NCBI GenBank assembly: GCA_964633205.1
Contig: CAZWFN010000020.1
Coordinates: 1 to 60,625 of the forward strand
DNA from: CAYVQE01 sp964633205
GTDB lineage: Bacteria; Myxococcota; B64-G9
Length of the DNA stretch: 60,625 bases
Reading direction: 5' to 3'
Shown: positions 41,777-50,020 of the stretch, piece after piece
Position numbering within the stretch: the first letter of the stretch is position 1
Layout of the letters: each line of letters starts with the position of its first letter
The notes under the pieces: generated by a model
Seen by the model: only the letters and a program-made list of their open reading frames with translations
What the model was told of the DNA's origin: nothing
The model's database searches: none
Made by a program: the position numbers and the translations under genes

Positions 41777-41891
41777 CCGAAGTTCCCAGCGCAACCCCTG
41801 TCCAACCACGACCGAGGTGCAGGCGCCGGGTATGGGGGCGGGCGACGACGCCGAAGGCGGCGGAGGCTGGGGGTCCGGAAACGCAAGGGGA

Positions 41892-41920
41892 TGGAAAGGG
41901 ATTTGGGCCTGTGGTATACA
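41892..41920 (+). promoter_or_regulatory. Candidate promoter of the PilZ gene
   Basis: TGGAAA (41892-41897), 17 bases, then TATACA (41915-41920), 36 bases upstream of the ATG. Each hexamer matches consensus at four of six positions. Confidence 0.4.
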
Positions 41921-41956
41921 GCTCGGCAAGAGCGTTGGCGAAAGGAAGGAGAAGCA

Positions 41957-42340
41957 ATGGAGGATCGCAGGCATGGTGGCGACCGGCGCGACGACAACCG
42001 GGGCGCCGAGCGGCGGATGGGCGACCGCCGCGAGAGCCATCGGGTTTCGATCGAGGTCGAGGTGCGCGTGGGCAACGACGATTTCGTCGGCCACCAGGGC
42101 AACGTCGGCATCGGCGGGGTCTACTTCGGTCAGCCGCTGGAGCTGCCCACCGGTGCGGTGGTCCAGTTGCGCTTCGATCTCCCCGGGATCGACAAGCGGG
42201 TGGAGTGCCGGGCCGAGGTGGTCGAGATCACCGCCGTGGGCGATCCGAACGAGGTCGGCACCCGGGTCCGCTTCGTGGATCTGGATCTGCGCTCCGAGCT
42301 GCTGATCGCCCGCTTTCTGGATCAACACCCCACCGATTGA
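41957..42340 (+). CDS. PilZ-domain protein
   Basis: The 127-residue protein has an Arg-rich head (RRHGGDRRDDNRGAERRMGDRR) followed by a PilZ domain: RESHRVSIEVEVR supplies the RxxxR c-di-GMP-binding arginines. The second motif reads GNVGIGGVY, where the usual (D/N)xSxxG Ser is Gly, so c-di-GMP binding is plausible but not certain. It is a cytosolic candidate effector for motility or surface behaviour. Start is set by AAGGAAGGAGAAGCA. The stop overlaps the start of the metalloprotease gene (TGATG), so the two are coupled. Confidence 0.82.
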   Translation: MEDRRHGGDRRDDNRGAERRMGDRRESHRVSIEVEVRVGNDDFVGHQGNVGIGGVYFGQPLELPTGAVVQLRFDLPGIDKRVECRAEVVEITAVGDPNEVGTRVRFVDLDLRSELLIARFLDQHPTD

Positions 42341-43644
42341 TGCGGAGCCGAACCGTGAAGTCATCGACCACCGTGCTGGCCTGCAGCCTGTGGATTTCCT
42401 TGGCTGCCCCGCCGGTCGTAGCCGGCGCGGCCGCGGACGGCGGTCAGGACGCCTCGCTCATCGCGCTGGGCAAACGGGTCGAGGCCGAGGTGGCCGAGCT
42501 GCGCGGGCTCGCGGTGCGCAAGCCGATCGAGTGGCGGGTGGCCAGCAAGGAGCAGATCCGCACCTATGTCAGCCGGACCCTGGAGCAGCAGTACGCGGAG
42601 GGCGAGCTGGCCCGCGAGGGTCTGGCCTATCGGGCGCTGGGGCTGCTGCCCGCCGACCTCGACTACGCCGCCTTCGTGATCGACTTGCTCGAGGAGCAGG
42701 TCGGCGGTTACTACGACCCCAAGAAAGAGATATTCTTCCTGGCCGACTGGATCGCACCGCACCTGCAGGAGACCATCATCGCCCACGAGCTGTGCCACGC
42801 GTTGCAGGACCAGCACTTCGACATCGATGCCTTCGTCGAGCGCGAGGCCGGGGCGTCCGACGCCATGCTGGCCCGTTCGGCGCTGGTCGAAGGCGGGGCC
42901 ACGCTGGTGATGATGCTGTATGCGCTGGAGCAGTCCGGGGTGGCGGTCGATCCGGCCATGCTCGAGATGGAAGGCTGGATGGACGAGCTGATGATGAGCT
43001 TGTCGGCGGCCGGGTTTCCGACCTTCGCCCGGGCCCCGAGCGCCCTGCGCCGCATGCTGATGTTCCCCTACCTCAAGGGTCTGTCCTTCGTCGGCTACGG
43101 CCACCGGCGCGGCGGCTGGGCGCGGATCGACAAAGTCTACGCCGATCTGCCGGCCTCCAGCGAGCAGATCCTGCATCCGGCCAAGTACTTCGACCAGCGT
43201 GACGCGCCCACCGCGGTCGCGCTCGATTTCGCCGCCGCCCACATTCCGGCCGGCTGGCAGTCCATCTACCAGGACGGCCTGGGCGAGTTCGGCTGCGACC
43301 TCCTGCTCGAGCCGGTCGGCGAGCGCGCCGAGATCGAGCGGGCCGCGGCCGGCTGGGACGGCGATCGCTTTCAGGTGTTTCAAAACGGCGAGCAGCTGGC
43401 CTGGGTGAGCTGGTCGGTCTGGGACACGGAACGGGATGCGGTGGAGTTCGCCGGGGCCTTCGCCAAGACCGTGCGCCACCGCCACCCCGATTTCGAGCGC
43501 CAGCCGGTGGGCGACCAGCCGCTGCTGCGCTGGCACCACGCCGACGGCCGGGCGGTGCTGCTGGCCCGCCGCGGCACCGGCGTGCTGATCGTCGACGGCC
43601 TGCCGGCCGCGGCGGCCGATGCCCTGCTGGGTGCTGCACCTTGA
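42340..43644 (+). CDS. Exported HExxH metalloprotease-like protein
   Basis: The 434-residue protein has a signal peptide (TTVLACSLWISLAAPPVVAGAA) and a zinc-binding helix IIAHELCHALQDQHFD (HELCH at about residues 149-153), with a Glu in the downstream helix (LVEGGATLVMMLYAL) as candidate third ligand, as in gluzincins. It should act in the periplasm or outside. Substrate unknown. ATG at 42340 overlaps the PilZ stop; GTG at 42355, 8 bases after GGAG, is an alternative start with the same signal peptide. Confidence 0.78.
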   Translation: MRSRTVKSSTTVLACSLWISLAAPPVVAGAAADGGQDASLIALGKRVEAEVAELRGLAVRKPIEWRVASKEQIRTYVSRTLEQQYAEGELAREGLAYRALGLLPADLDYAAFVIDLLEEQVGGYYDPKKEIFFLADWIAPHLQETIIAHELCHALQDQHFDIDAFVEREAGASDAMLARSALVEGGATLVMMLYALEQSGVAVDPAMLEMEGWMDELMMSLSAAGFPTFARAPSALRRMLMFPYLKGLSFVGYGHRRGGWARIDKVYADLPASSEQILHPAKYFDQRDAPTAVALDFAAAHIPAGWQSIYQDGLGEFGCDLLLEPVGERAEIERAAAGWDGDRFQVFQNGEQLAWVSWSVWDTERDAVEFAGAFAKTVRHRHPDFERQPVGDQPLLRWHHADGRAVLLARRGTGVLIVDGLPAAAADALLGAAP

Positions 43645-43670
43645 CTTGAGCCCGCTGGGTTCAATACGGT
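43641..43670 (+). promoter_or_regulatory. Candidate promoter of the small membrane protein gene
   Basis: TTGACT (43641-43646) overlaps the stop codon of the metalloprotease gene and is followed after 18 bases by TACGGT (43665-43670). The -35 is strong and the -10 weak. Confidence 0.4.
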
Positions 43671-43697
43671 TGAGAAAATCCTCGAAGGGAGCCAGGC

Positions 43698-44192
43698 ATG
43701 GCCGACAAGTCCGAAGGCATCGGTGCATCCGATTCCAAGCCCGAGCAGCCCGAGCAGCCCGAGCAGCCCGATTCGACCGCATCCGCGCCCGTGGCCGAGA
43801 CCGGCACCCCGCCACCGCCGCCGCAAAAGCCGGCGTCGGCTCAGCCGCTGGCCGAGTCGGTGCGCAGCGTCCGCACCCGCGGGCAGCGATCGCTGTTCAT
43901 CCACGTGCTGCTGATGTTCCTGGTGGCCATCGTGGTGTTCGTGGTGGGCACCTACTTCTATGTGATCCCGCGGATCGTCCGGCACAATCTGGATCTGCAG
44001 CAGCATGAGAAGCGGATCGACAAGCTCGAGCACAAGCTGGGACAGGTCATCGGCCGGTTGACGGCGGAGCCGGCCGCCCCGGCTGCGGCGGCCGCCGACG
44101 ATGGCGCGGACGCGGGCGACGCTCCCGGGTCGGACGACGCCGCGGCTGATGAACCGGAAGCCGAGCCGGGAGACGACGCCGAGCAGGACTGA
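43698..44192 (+). CDS. Small single-TM protein with coiled coil
   Basis: The 164-residue protein has a low-complexity N-terminus with tandem EQP repeats (GAGCAGCCC three times in the DNA), a transmembrane helix (IHVLLMFLVAIVVFVVGTYFYVI, about residues 68-90), a short coiled coil (NLDLQQHEKRIDKLEHKLGQVIGRL) and an acidic Ala/Asp/Glu tail. Probably a bitopic inner-membrane protein. Function unknown. A GAAGGGAG precedes the ATG. Confidence 0.65.
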   Translation: MADKSEGIGASDSKPEQPEQPEQPDSTASAPVAETGTPPPPPQKPASAQPLAESVRSVRTRGQRSLFIHVLLMFLVAIVVFVVGTYFYVIPRIVRHNLDLQQHEKRIDKLEHKLGQVIGRLTAEPAAPAAAAADDGADAGDAPGSDDAAADEPEAEPGDDAEQD

Positions 44193-44220
44193 GCCGGCTA
44201 GCCGGCGGACCGGCGCTCAG
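44189..44220. terminator. Bidirectional hairpin spanning two convergent stop codons
   Basis: CTGAGC…GCTCAG forms the outer stem and encloses a perfect 14-base palindrome GCCGGCTAGCCGGC (44193-44206). The TGA codons of both flanking genes lie inside the outer arms, so one hairpin can serve both transcripts. No T-run is present. Confidence 0.55.
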
Positions 44221-45020
44221 GGCCAGCGTTCGATCTCCACCCCGGCCGGCGGCTCGAGCACGAACAGCTCGTCAGCCAACTCGGGATCGGCCTGGGCGCG
44301 GCGGATCTTGATCCGCAGCCGGATCTCGTCGGCCGGCATCTCGAAGCGGATCTTGCGCGGCACCACCGCCCGGCCCTGGCGCTCGATCCAATCCTCGTAC
44401 TGCAGCTGGTAGACCAGCCGATCGTGGCGCCACAACTCCACCGCGAGCGGCCGCAGCAGGCGGGGCTCGACCAGGGCCACCTGGCGCGCGCGGGCGGTGG
44501 TGAGTTCCATCCGGTACAGGCCCCGGTCGGCATCCCAGTCGAGCCGGGCCCGGGCGTAAGGGATCCAGGGCGGATCGCCCATCAGCACGCCGGCCACCTC
44601 GCTGCCGTCGAGCGGGACCGGGATGATGCGGGCGATGTGGGCAGGGGTGGCGCTGCCGCGCACGAAGCGACCGTTTTTCATGTCCCAGGCCGCAAAGCGC
44701 ATGCCGTCGGTGACCAGGATGGACAGCGGCTGGTCGAAGAAGCTCGCGGTCTCGAAGCGCAGCCGGGCCGGCCGCCGGGTCAGGTAGATCATGTACGCCT
44801 TGACCCGCTTGCCCCCGCGGCGCATGTCGACGGTGCCTTCGACGCGCAAAGCCTGCAGCCGCTGGCTGCGCATGGCCTGCAGCAGTTGTTCGGCGGTCTC
44901 CAAGCGCGGGCCATCGGGTCGCAGGCCGTGGTTGGCGGGACAGGCGGTCAGCAGCAGAGCGGCCAACGGTGCCCACGCCAGACGGCGACCCCCCGCAGGG
45001 TTTGCGCGGCAACGGCTCAT
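44217..45020 (-). CDS. LolA/LolB-like outer-membrane lipoprotein (DUF4292-type)
   Basis: The 267-residue protein has a lipoprotein signal (LAWAPLAALLLTAC) and then a half-barrel of long antiparallel strands, with LRVEGTVDMRRGGKRVKAYMIYLTRRPARLRFET and IPVPLDGSEVAGVLMGDP resembling the LolA/LolB fold and DUF4292. Such proteins bind lipid moieties during lipoprotein delivery to the outer membrane or have related envelope roles. The start overlaps the FHA gene stop (ATGA). Confidence 0.68.
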   Translation of the reverse strand: MSRCRANPAGGRRLAWAPLAALLLTACPANHGLRPDGPRLETAEQLLQAMRSQRLQALRVEGTVDMRRGGKRVKAYMIYLTRRPARLRFETASFFDQPLSILVTDGMRFAAWDMKNGRFVRGSATPAHIARIIPVPLDGSEVAGVLMGDPPWIPYARARLDWDADRGLYRMELTTARARQVALVEPRLLRPLAVELWRHDRLVYQLQYEDWIERQGRAVVPRKIRFEMPADEIRLRIKIRRAQADPELADELFVLEPPAGVEIERWP

Positions 45021-45556
45021 CGCAACGCCGTCAAGCTGGTGAGCACGTCATAGAGCCCACCGGCGGTGTAGAAGAGGTATTCGATGTCGCCGAAGGCCAC
45101 CTGATCGCCATCGTGCAGCCGCCGCGGTTTGCGCGGCGGCAGCACCTGGCCGTTGACCTGGGAGCCGTTGGTCGAGCCGGTATCGGTCAGGCTGGTGGTG
45201 CCGCTGTCGGCGTCCAGGGTGAAGAAGGCGTGGTGCTTGGAGACGGTCAGGTGCGAGACCACCAGATCGTTGGTCTCGGTGCGGCCCACCAGCACCTTGG
45301 AGGCGAAGGAGCTGTGCTCGTCGCGCTTGACCACCGGCAGCACCCGATCGACCGGAGACGGCGGCGTGGGCTCGGCGCGCCACTGCCGGGTGTCCGGATC
45401 GATGCGCATGCGCAGCGTGGAGCTGTACTCGTCGCGGGGGGCCAGGGACTGGTTTTGGCTGCGCCGGATGAGGAAGGGATGGGGGTGTCGCTCGACAAAC
45501 GCCGGCCGATCGAGGCGGCGGGTGACATCGACGTAGTCCTTGACGGTGGCGCTCAT
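45017..45556 (-). CDS. FHA-domain protein
   Basis: The 179-residue cytosolic protein has an FHA domain at about residues 85-165: VLVGRTETNDLVV, SVSKHHAFF-like VSKHHAFFTLD, and TDTGSTNGSQVNGQ, the phosphothreonine-binding loops. FHA domains read Thr-phosphorylated targets of Hanks-type kinases; the window encodes one such kinase about 33 kb away. The start at ATG 45556 was chosen because no ribosome binding site supports a longer form. It is coupled to the LolA/B-like gene downstream. Confidence 0.88.
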   Translation of the reverse strand: MSATVKDYVDVTRRLDRPAFVERHPHPFLIRRSQNQSLAPRDEYSSTLRMRIDPDTRQWRAEPTPPSPVDRVLPVVKRDEHSSFASKVLVGRTETNDLVVSHLTVSKHHAFFTLDADSGTTSLTDTGSTNGSQVNGQVLPPRKPRRLHDGDQVAFGDIEYLFYTAGGLYDVLTSLTALR

Positions 45557-45644
45557 TGGGGTCGACTCAAAATTCCCTGAAATCGTATAGGGTTGCAGGC
45601 AGGATGTCAAGAAGGTGGCAGCTCGGGCCCACCTGCAGCGCTGC

Positions 45645-47504
45645 TCAAGAGCCGTCGGGCGGCTCGGCCTGCATCCCTTCCAGGCGTTGCTGCAGCTGGC
45701 CGCGCACCCGTTCGTCGGGGTCGGCGGCCAGGGCCCGGCGATACGCCGCCAGCGCCTCCTCGTCTCGGCCCAGCTTGCGGTAGGCATCGCCCACGTGCAT
45801 GATGATCACCGGTTCTCCGGGTGTGATCCGATCAGCGCGCTGCAGGTACTCCAGGGCCTGGGCGTAGTCGCCCTTTTGGTACAACACCCAACCGAGCGAA
45901 TCGATGATGGCGCCGTTGCCCGGATTGAGCAGCAGGGCGCGCCGGACGAGGCGCTCGGCCTCGTCCACGTTGCGACCCTGGTCGGCCAGGGTGTAGCCGA
46001 TGAAGTTCAGCGCCGAGGAGTTGTTGGGGTCGATTTCGAGCAAGCGGCGCATAGCCGCTATGCTCTGGTCGATGTGGCCCATGCGCTCGTGCAGAGCGCC
46101 CAGGGAGTAGAGCAGCGAGATGTCCCGCGGCTGTCGTTCGATGGCGCTCTCGAGCACGGCCACGCCCTGTGCGCCCCGGCCCGCTTCGAACAGCAGTTCG
46201 GCCTTGGCCTCGTGGAGATCCACCAGCTCGGGATGCGCGGCGATGGCGCGGTCGAGCGCCTCGAGACCCTTTTTGAACTGGCCGCGGGCGCCGCGCACCA
46301 TGGCCAGGTTGCGGTGCAGCCGGCCGATGTCCTCCGCATCGTCGGCCTTGGCCAGCGCCGCGGTCAGTACCCGTTCGGCCTCCTCGTGGCGGTCCATGTG
46401 GTGCAGCGTATAGCCCAGGTTGGAGCGGGCCACGATGTAGACCCGGGCCCCGGGCGGGATGCGCTCGAGCTGCTCCAGGGCCTCGTCCCAGCGTTTGAGC
46501 TCCTCGTACAGGATGGCCAGCAGCAGGCGCTCATCATGCGCGTTGGGGTGGCTGGCCAGCACCTTCTTCAACTCGGCGATGGCCAGCTCGTGGCGGTTGA
46601 TCTCGGCGTAGGCCCGGGCGATCAAGCTGGCGTTGGCCGGATCGGCAGCACGCAGTTGCTCGATGTAGGCCCTGGCTGCCTCCCGGTCGCCCTTTTTCAG
46701 GTACAGTCGGGCCATGGTGGCCATGTAGTAGGGGTTCTCCGGGCTCGACTCCAGCGCCTGGATGAAGACCTGAATGGCCTCGGCGTAGCGGCCTTGCTGC
46801 TCGAGCAAGCCGGCCAGGGTCTGGGTGGTCACCGCATCGGCGGGATCGATCTGCAGGGCGCGGCGGTAGTTGGCCACCGCCTTGTCCTCGTCGCCCTGCT
46901 CGAAGTACAGCTTGCCCAGGGCGCGAAAACCCACGGCCGAGCCCGGGTTGGCCTCGGTCATCGCGATCAGCAGCTGCTCGGCGGCCGCCTTGTCGTCGCG
47001 TTCGAGCAGAATGGCGGCCAGCTGGATATAGGCCTGGATGCGGCTGTCGTCCAGCGCGATCACCCGCCGGTAGACCGCCGCGGCCGCCTCGGTCTTGCCC
47101 GCCTGCTGCAGACCAGCCGCCTTGAGCATCAGGGCCCCGATGTGATCGGCGTCGAGCGCCAGCGCCTTGCGGGCCTGCTCGGCGGCCAGCCGCCACTGGC
47201 CCAGGCGGGCGTACACCCGGCCCAGGGTGACGTGCAGGTGCGGCGACCCGTGATCGTAGAGCACCGCGTGGCGCAGCTCCTCGATGGCCTGGCGCAGTTG
47301 CTTGCGCTCGACCAGCAGGCGTGCCTGCAGGTAATGCTCGTAGGCCATGGCGCTGGCAGAACGTTGCTCGGTGGTCGGCCGCTGCCCATCTTCGGTGGCC
47401 GCTAGCGCCGGTTCGGTATCGCCGGCCGTCCGGGCACCGGCGCAGGCCACCGGCAGCAGGCTGGAGAGCAGACAGGACAGCAGGAGAACGGAAGGGTTGC
47501 GCAT
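45645..47504 (-). CDS. TPR-repeat lipoprotein
   Basis: The 619-residue protein has a lipoprotein signal (LLSSLLPVAC) followed by about fifteen tetratricopeptide repeats from residue 55 to the end, with typical W/L-G-Y-A-F-A-P positions such as RALGKLYFEQGDEDKAVANYRRALQIDP and SLGWVLYQKGDYAQALEYLQRA. TPR lipoproteins act as periplasmic or outer-membrane assembly platforms, for example for pili or outer-membrane complexes. No specific partner can be named. It is divergent from ttcA. Confidence 0.88.
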   Translation of the reverse strand: MRNPSVLLLSCLLSSLLPVACAGARTAGDTEPALAATEDGQRPTTEQRSASAMAYEHYLQARLLVERKQLRQAIEELRHAVLYDHGSPHLHVTLGRVYARLGQWRLAAEQARKALALDADHIGALMLKAAGLQQAGKTEAAAAVYRRVIALDDSRIQAYIQLAAILLERDDKAAAEQLLIAMTEANPGSAVGFRALGKLYFEQGDEDKAVANYRRALQIDPADAVTTQTLAGLLEQQGRYAEAIQVFIQALESSPENPYYMATMARLYLKKGDREAARAYIEQLRAADPANASLIARAYAEINRHELAIAELKKVLASHPNAHDERLLLAILYEELKRWDEALEQLERIPPGARVYIVARSNLGYTLHHMDRHEEAERVLTAALAKADDAEDIGRLHRNLAMVRGARGQFKKGLEALDRAIAAHPELVDLHEAKAELLFEAGRGAQGVAVLESAIERQPRDISLLYSLGALHERMGHIDQSIAAMRRLLEIDPNNSSALNFIGYTLADQGRNVDEAERLVRRALLLNPGNGAIIDSLGWVLYQKGDYAQALEYLQRADRITPGEPVIIMHVGDAYRKLGRDEEALAAYRRALAADPDERVRGQLQQRLEGMQAEPPDGS

Positions 47505-47608
47505 GGTGCTTCGATGCTAGGGCACCCGGAGCTGAAAATCCACCGGTTTTCGATTGTGAGCGGCTTGTTTTCGCCGCGGCTGGCTGTCAACATGCGGCCC
47601 GGACGTCG

Positions 47609-48406
47609 ATGGAGGTCGAACGGTTGCCAGCACCGGGCGAGCGGGCCAAGCCGCGAAGCGACGGCGAGCATCTGATCATGCGCCGGGTGGGCCAGGCCAT
47701 CGGCGACTACGGACTGGTCCGGGCCGGTGATCGCATCCTGGTGGGCATCTCCGGCGGCAAGGATTCGTTCGCCCTGCTTCACATGCTGGAGCTGCACCGG
47801 CGCCGGTTCGAGCACGAGTTCGAGCTGTTGCCGGTCTTCCTGGACGCCGGCTGGGATCCGCCGGCCGCCGATCGGGTGGTGGCCCGCTTCGCCGAGCAGG
47901 GCCTGCGGGTCGAGCGGGTGGTGCGGCATATCCGACCGCTGGTCGAGCAGCGGCTGCGGCCCGGGTCGAGTCCTTGCGCCTTCTGCTCGCGGCTGCGGCG
48001 CGGCGCCCTATACGCGCTGGCCAGCGAGCGGGGCTGCGACGCGATCGCGCTCGGCCACCACTTGGACGACCTGCTGGAGACCCTGCTGCTGAACCTGTTT
48101 TTCAGCGGCCAGCTCAAGTCGATGGCGATCGATCTGCGCTCGGATGACGGCCGCAATCGGGTCATCCGGCCGCTGGCCTACGTGGAGGCCGAACGGCTCG
48201 CGGCCTTGTGTCGCGAGCGCCGCTTCGAGCCGGTGCAGCTGGCCTGCCCCTATTTTGCGGGCCACCGCGAGCCGCAGCGCGAGATGGCCCGCCGCCTGAT
48301 CGCCGATGTCGGCCGCATCCATCCCCGGGTACGGCGCAGCATGCTGGCCGCGCTCAAGCACGTGCGCCCCTCCCACCTGCTCGACTCCGGTCTGCGTCGG
48401 GTCTAG
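47609..48406 (+). CDS. ttcA: tRNA 2-thiocytidine biosynthesis protein TtcA-like
   Basis: The 265-residue protein has the PP-loop ATP pyrophosphatase motif GISGGKDS (about residue 47-54), the Cys pair SPCAFCSRLRRGALY that ligates an iron-sulfur cluster in TtcA, GHHLDDLLETLLLNLFFSG, RPLAYVEAERL and a later Cys in ACPYF as likely third ligand. TtcA thiolates cytidine 32 of some tRNAs. TilS and CTU1 relatives are the alternatives, but the CxxC position and length fit TtcA. The ATG has no strong ribosome binding site (GGACG). Confidence 0.85.
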   Translation: MEVERLPAPGERAKPRSDGEHLIMRRVGQAIGDYGLVRAGDRILVGISGGKDSFALLHMLELHRRRFEHEFELLPVFLDAGWDPPAADRVVARFAEQGLRVERVVRHIRPLVEQRLRPGSSPCAFCSRLRRGALYALASERGCDAIALGHHLDDLLETLLLNLFFSGQLKSMAIDLRSDDGRNRVIRPLAYVEAERLAALCRERRFEPVQLACPYFAGHREPQREMARRLIADVGRIHPRVRRSMLAALKHVRPSHLLDSGLRRV

Positions 48407-48484
48407 CGCCTGCGCCGTCCAAAACCGCGGCCGCTCCCGAGCCGTCATACCGTGGTCGGAGATCGCGAATCGCGCCCCCGGCGC

Positions 48485-48514
48485 TTGCATCCGGAATCGG
48501 CGCGGTGGTAAGCT
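48485..48514 (+). promoter_or_regulatory. Candidate promoter of the MshEN-REC-TPR gene
   Basis: TTGCAT (48485-48490), 18 bases, then TAAGCT (48509-48514), about 50 bases before the GTG start. Match to consensus is moderate. Confidence 0.35.
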
Positions 48515-48564
48515 GCGACGAATTTTCGTTGTGAACGGGGATGTTCGCCGGGAGGATCGCACGC

Positions 48565-49959
48565 GTGGCCGACAAGATGCCCATCGGGAAAATCCTGCTG
48601 AAACAGCGGAAGATCTCGCAGGAAGAGCTCGGCCGAGCCCTGGAACGCCAGCAGCGCCAGGGGGGGCGCCTGGTGTCGAATCTGCTCGCGCTCGGCTTGG
48701 CGGGAGAGACCGATCTGTTGCAGGCGCTCGGCGAGCAGTTGGGTGTGCCGGCGGTGGACCTGGCCAGTTCGGCCATCGCCTTGAAGAGCCTGGAGGCGAT
48801 ACCCGAGAAAGTGGCTCTGGACACGGGCATCATTCCGCTGCAGGTCGACGCCGAGCGGGTGCTGTTGGGCATGGTCAACCCGCTGGACCAGCAGGTCATC
48901 GACGAGGTCAGCTTCGTGACCGGACGCAAGGTCGAGCCCTGTGTGGTCATCGAGGCGCGGCTCAAGCAGGTCATCCGCGAGGCCTACGCCCTGCACAAGA
49001 GAGACCCCAGCATCCCGTTCTATCAGGGTGAACGCTGCGGGCCGGTCGACGTCGATCAAAACCCCGACGGTCTGGTGGCCATCCTGGCACAGGATCTGCC
49101 CGAGCCCGACGTGAGCATCACGCCCGACGAGGAGCTGATCTCGATAGAGGTCAGCACCTCGGACGAGATCCTGGAAGAGATGACGGTCGAGCCGGACCAG
49201 GGCGAGTTGATCCTGGTGGTCGACGACGAGGAAGACATCGTCCGCTTGCTCGAGAAGGCCTTGCAGAAGGACGGCTTCCGGGTCATGGTGGCCCGCCGCG
49301 GCCTGGAGGCCTTGCAGGCGGTCAAGGCGCACGCCCCGGATCTGGTCCTGCTCGATGCCATGCTGCCCGAAATCCACGGCTTCGAGATCTGCAAGAAGAT
49401 CAAATCGAGCAAGCGGTTCGGGCACATTCCGGTGGTCATGATCAGCGCGGTCTACCGCGGCTGGCGTTACGCGCTGGACGCCAAGGAGGCTTACGGCGCC
49501 GACGATTACTTTGAAAAGCCCTTCCGCTTGGTGCCCTTGGTGCGCCGCGTGCGCGAGCTGCTCAACGCCTCGACCCCCTCGGTGATCGAATCGGAGGTCG
49601 ACCCGGATGCGGCCAACGCAGCCTACGGCAGGGGAGTGGCGCTCTACCGCGAGAAGCGCTACGAGGAGGCCGAGGCCGCTCTGGTCGAGGCCCGCCAGCT
49701 GGATCCCTTCAGCGCCAACGTGCACTACGCGCTGGCCAACGTGCTGCTGGCGCGCAACCGGCTCTACGAAGCCATGCGGGAGTACGAGCAGACCATCGAG
49801 CTGGCTCCGGAGCTTTTCGCCCCGCTGCGCAACTTGGCCATCCTGTACCAGAAAAAAGGCTTTCGCAACAAGGCGGTGGAGATGTGGGAACGGGCGTTGC
49901 GCTGCAGCCCCGAGGGAGAGCGAGGGCAGGTGCGCGAGCAACTGCTCAAGCTTCTCTGA
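48565..49959 (+). CDS. MshEN-receiver-TPR fusion protein
   Basis: The 464-residue cytosolic protein joins three modules. Residues about 4-150 are an MshEN/GspE N-terminal domain (IGKILLKQRKISQEELGRAL, IALKSLEAIPEKVALD), known to bind c-di-GMP in MshE. Residues about 212-330 are a response-regulator receiver (LVVDDEEDIV, phospho-Asp in VLLDAMLPEIHG near 262, and FEKPFR). Residues about 350-464 carry TPR repeats. It has no output domain, so it may be a scaffold linking c-di-GMP, phosphorylation and protein assembly. GTG at 48565 is preferred since GGAGG lies 9 bases upstream; ATG at 48541 is possible. Confidence 0.85.
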   Translation: MADKMPIGKILLKQRKISQEELGRALERQQRQGGRLVSNLLALGLAGETDLLQALGEQLGVPAVDLASSAIALKSLEAIPEKVALDTGIIPLQVDAERVLLGMVNPLDQQVIDEVSFVTGRKVEPCVVIEARLKQVIREAYALHKRDPSIPFYQGERCGPVDVDQNPDGLVAILAQDLPEPDVSITPDEELISIEVSTSDEILEEMTVEPDQGELILVVDDEEDIVRLLEKALQKDGFRVMVARRGLEALQAVKAHAPDLVLLDAMLPEIHGFEICKKIKSSKRFGHIPVVMISAVYRGWRYALDAKEAYGADDYFEKPFRLVPLVRRVRELLNASTPSVIESEVDPDAANAAYGRGVALYREKRYEEAEAALVEARQLDPFSANVHYALANVLLARNRLYEAMREYEQTIELAPELFAPLRNLAILYQKKGFRNKAVEMWERALRCSPEGERGQVREQLLKLL

Positions 49960-50020
49960 TTCGATCCGATTCTGGTAACGGGGCTTCGAACACGATCAGC
50001 TAGCGCAGCGGCGAGTGGCG

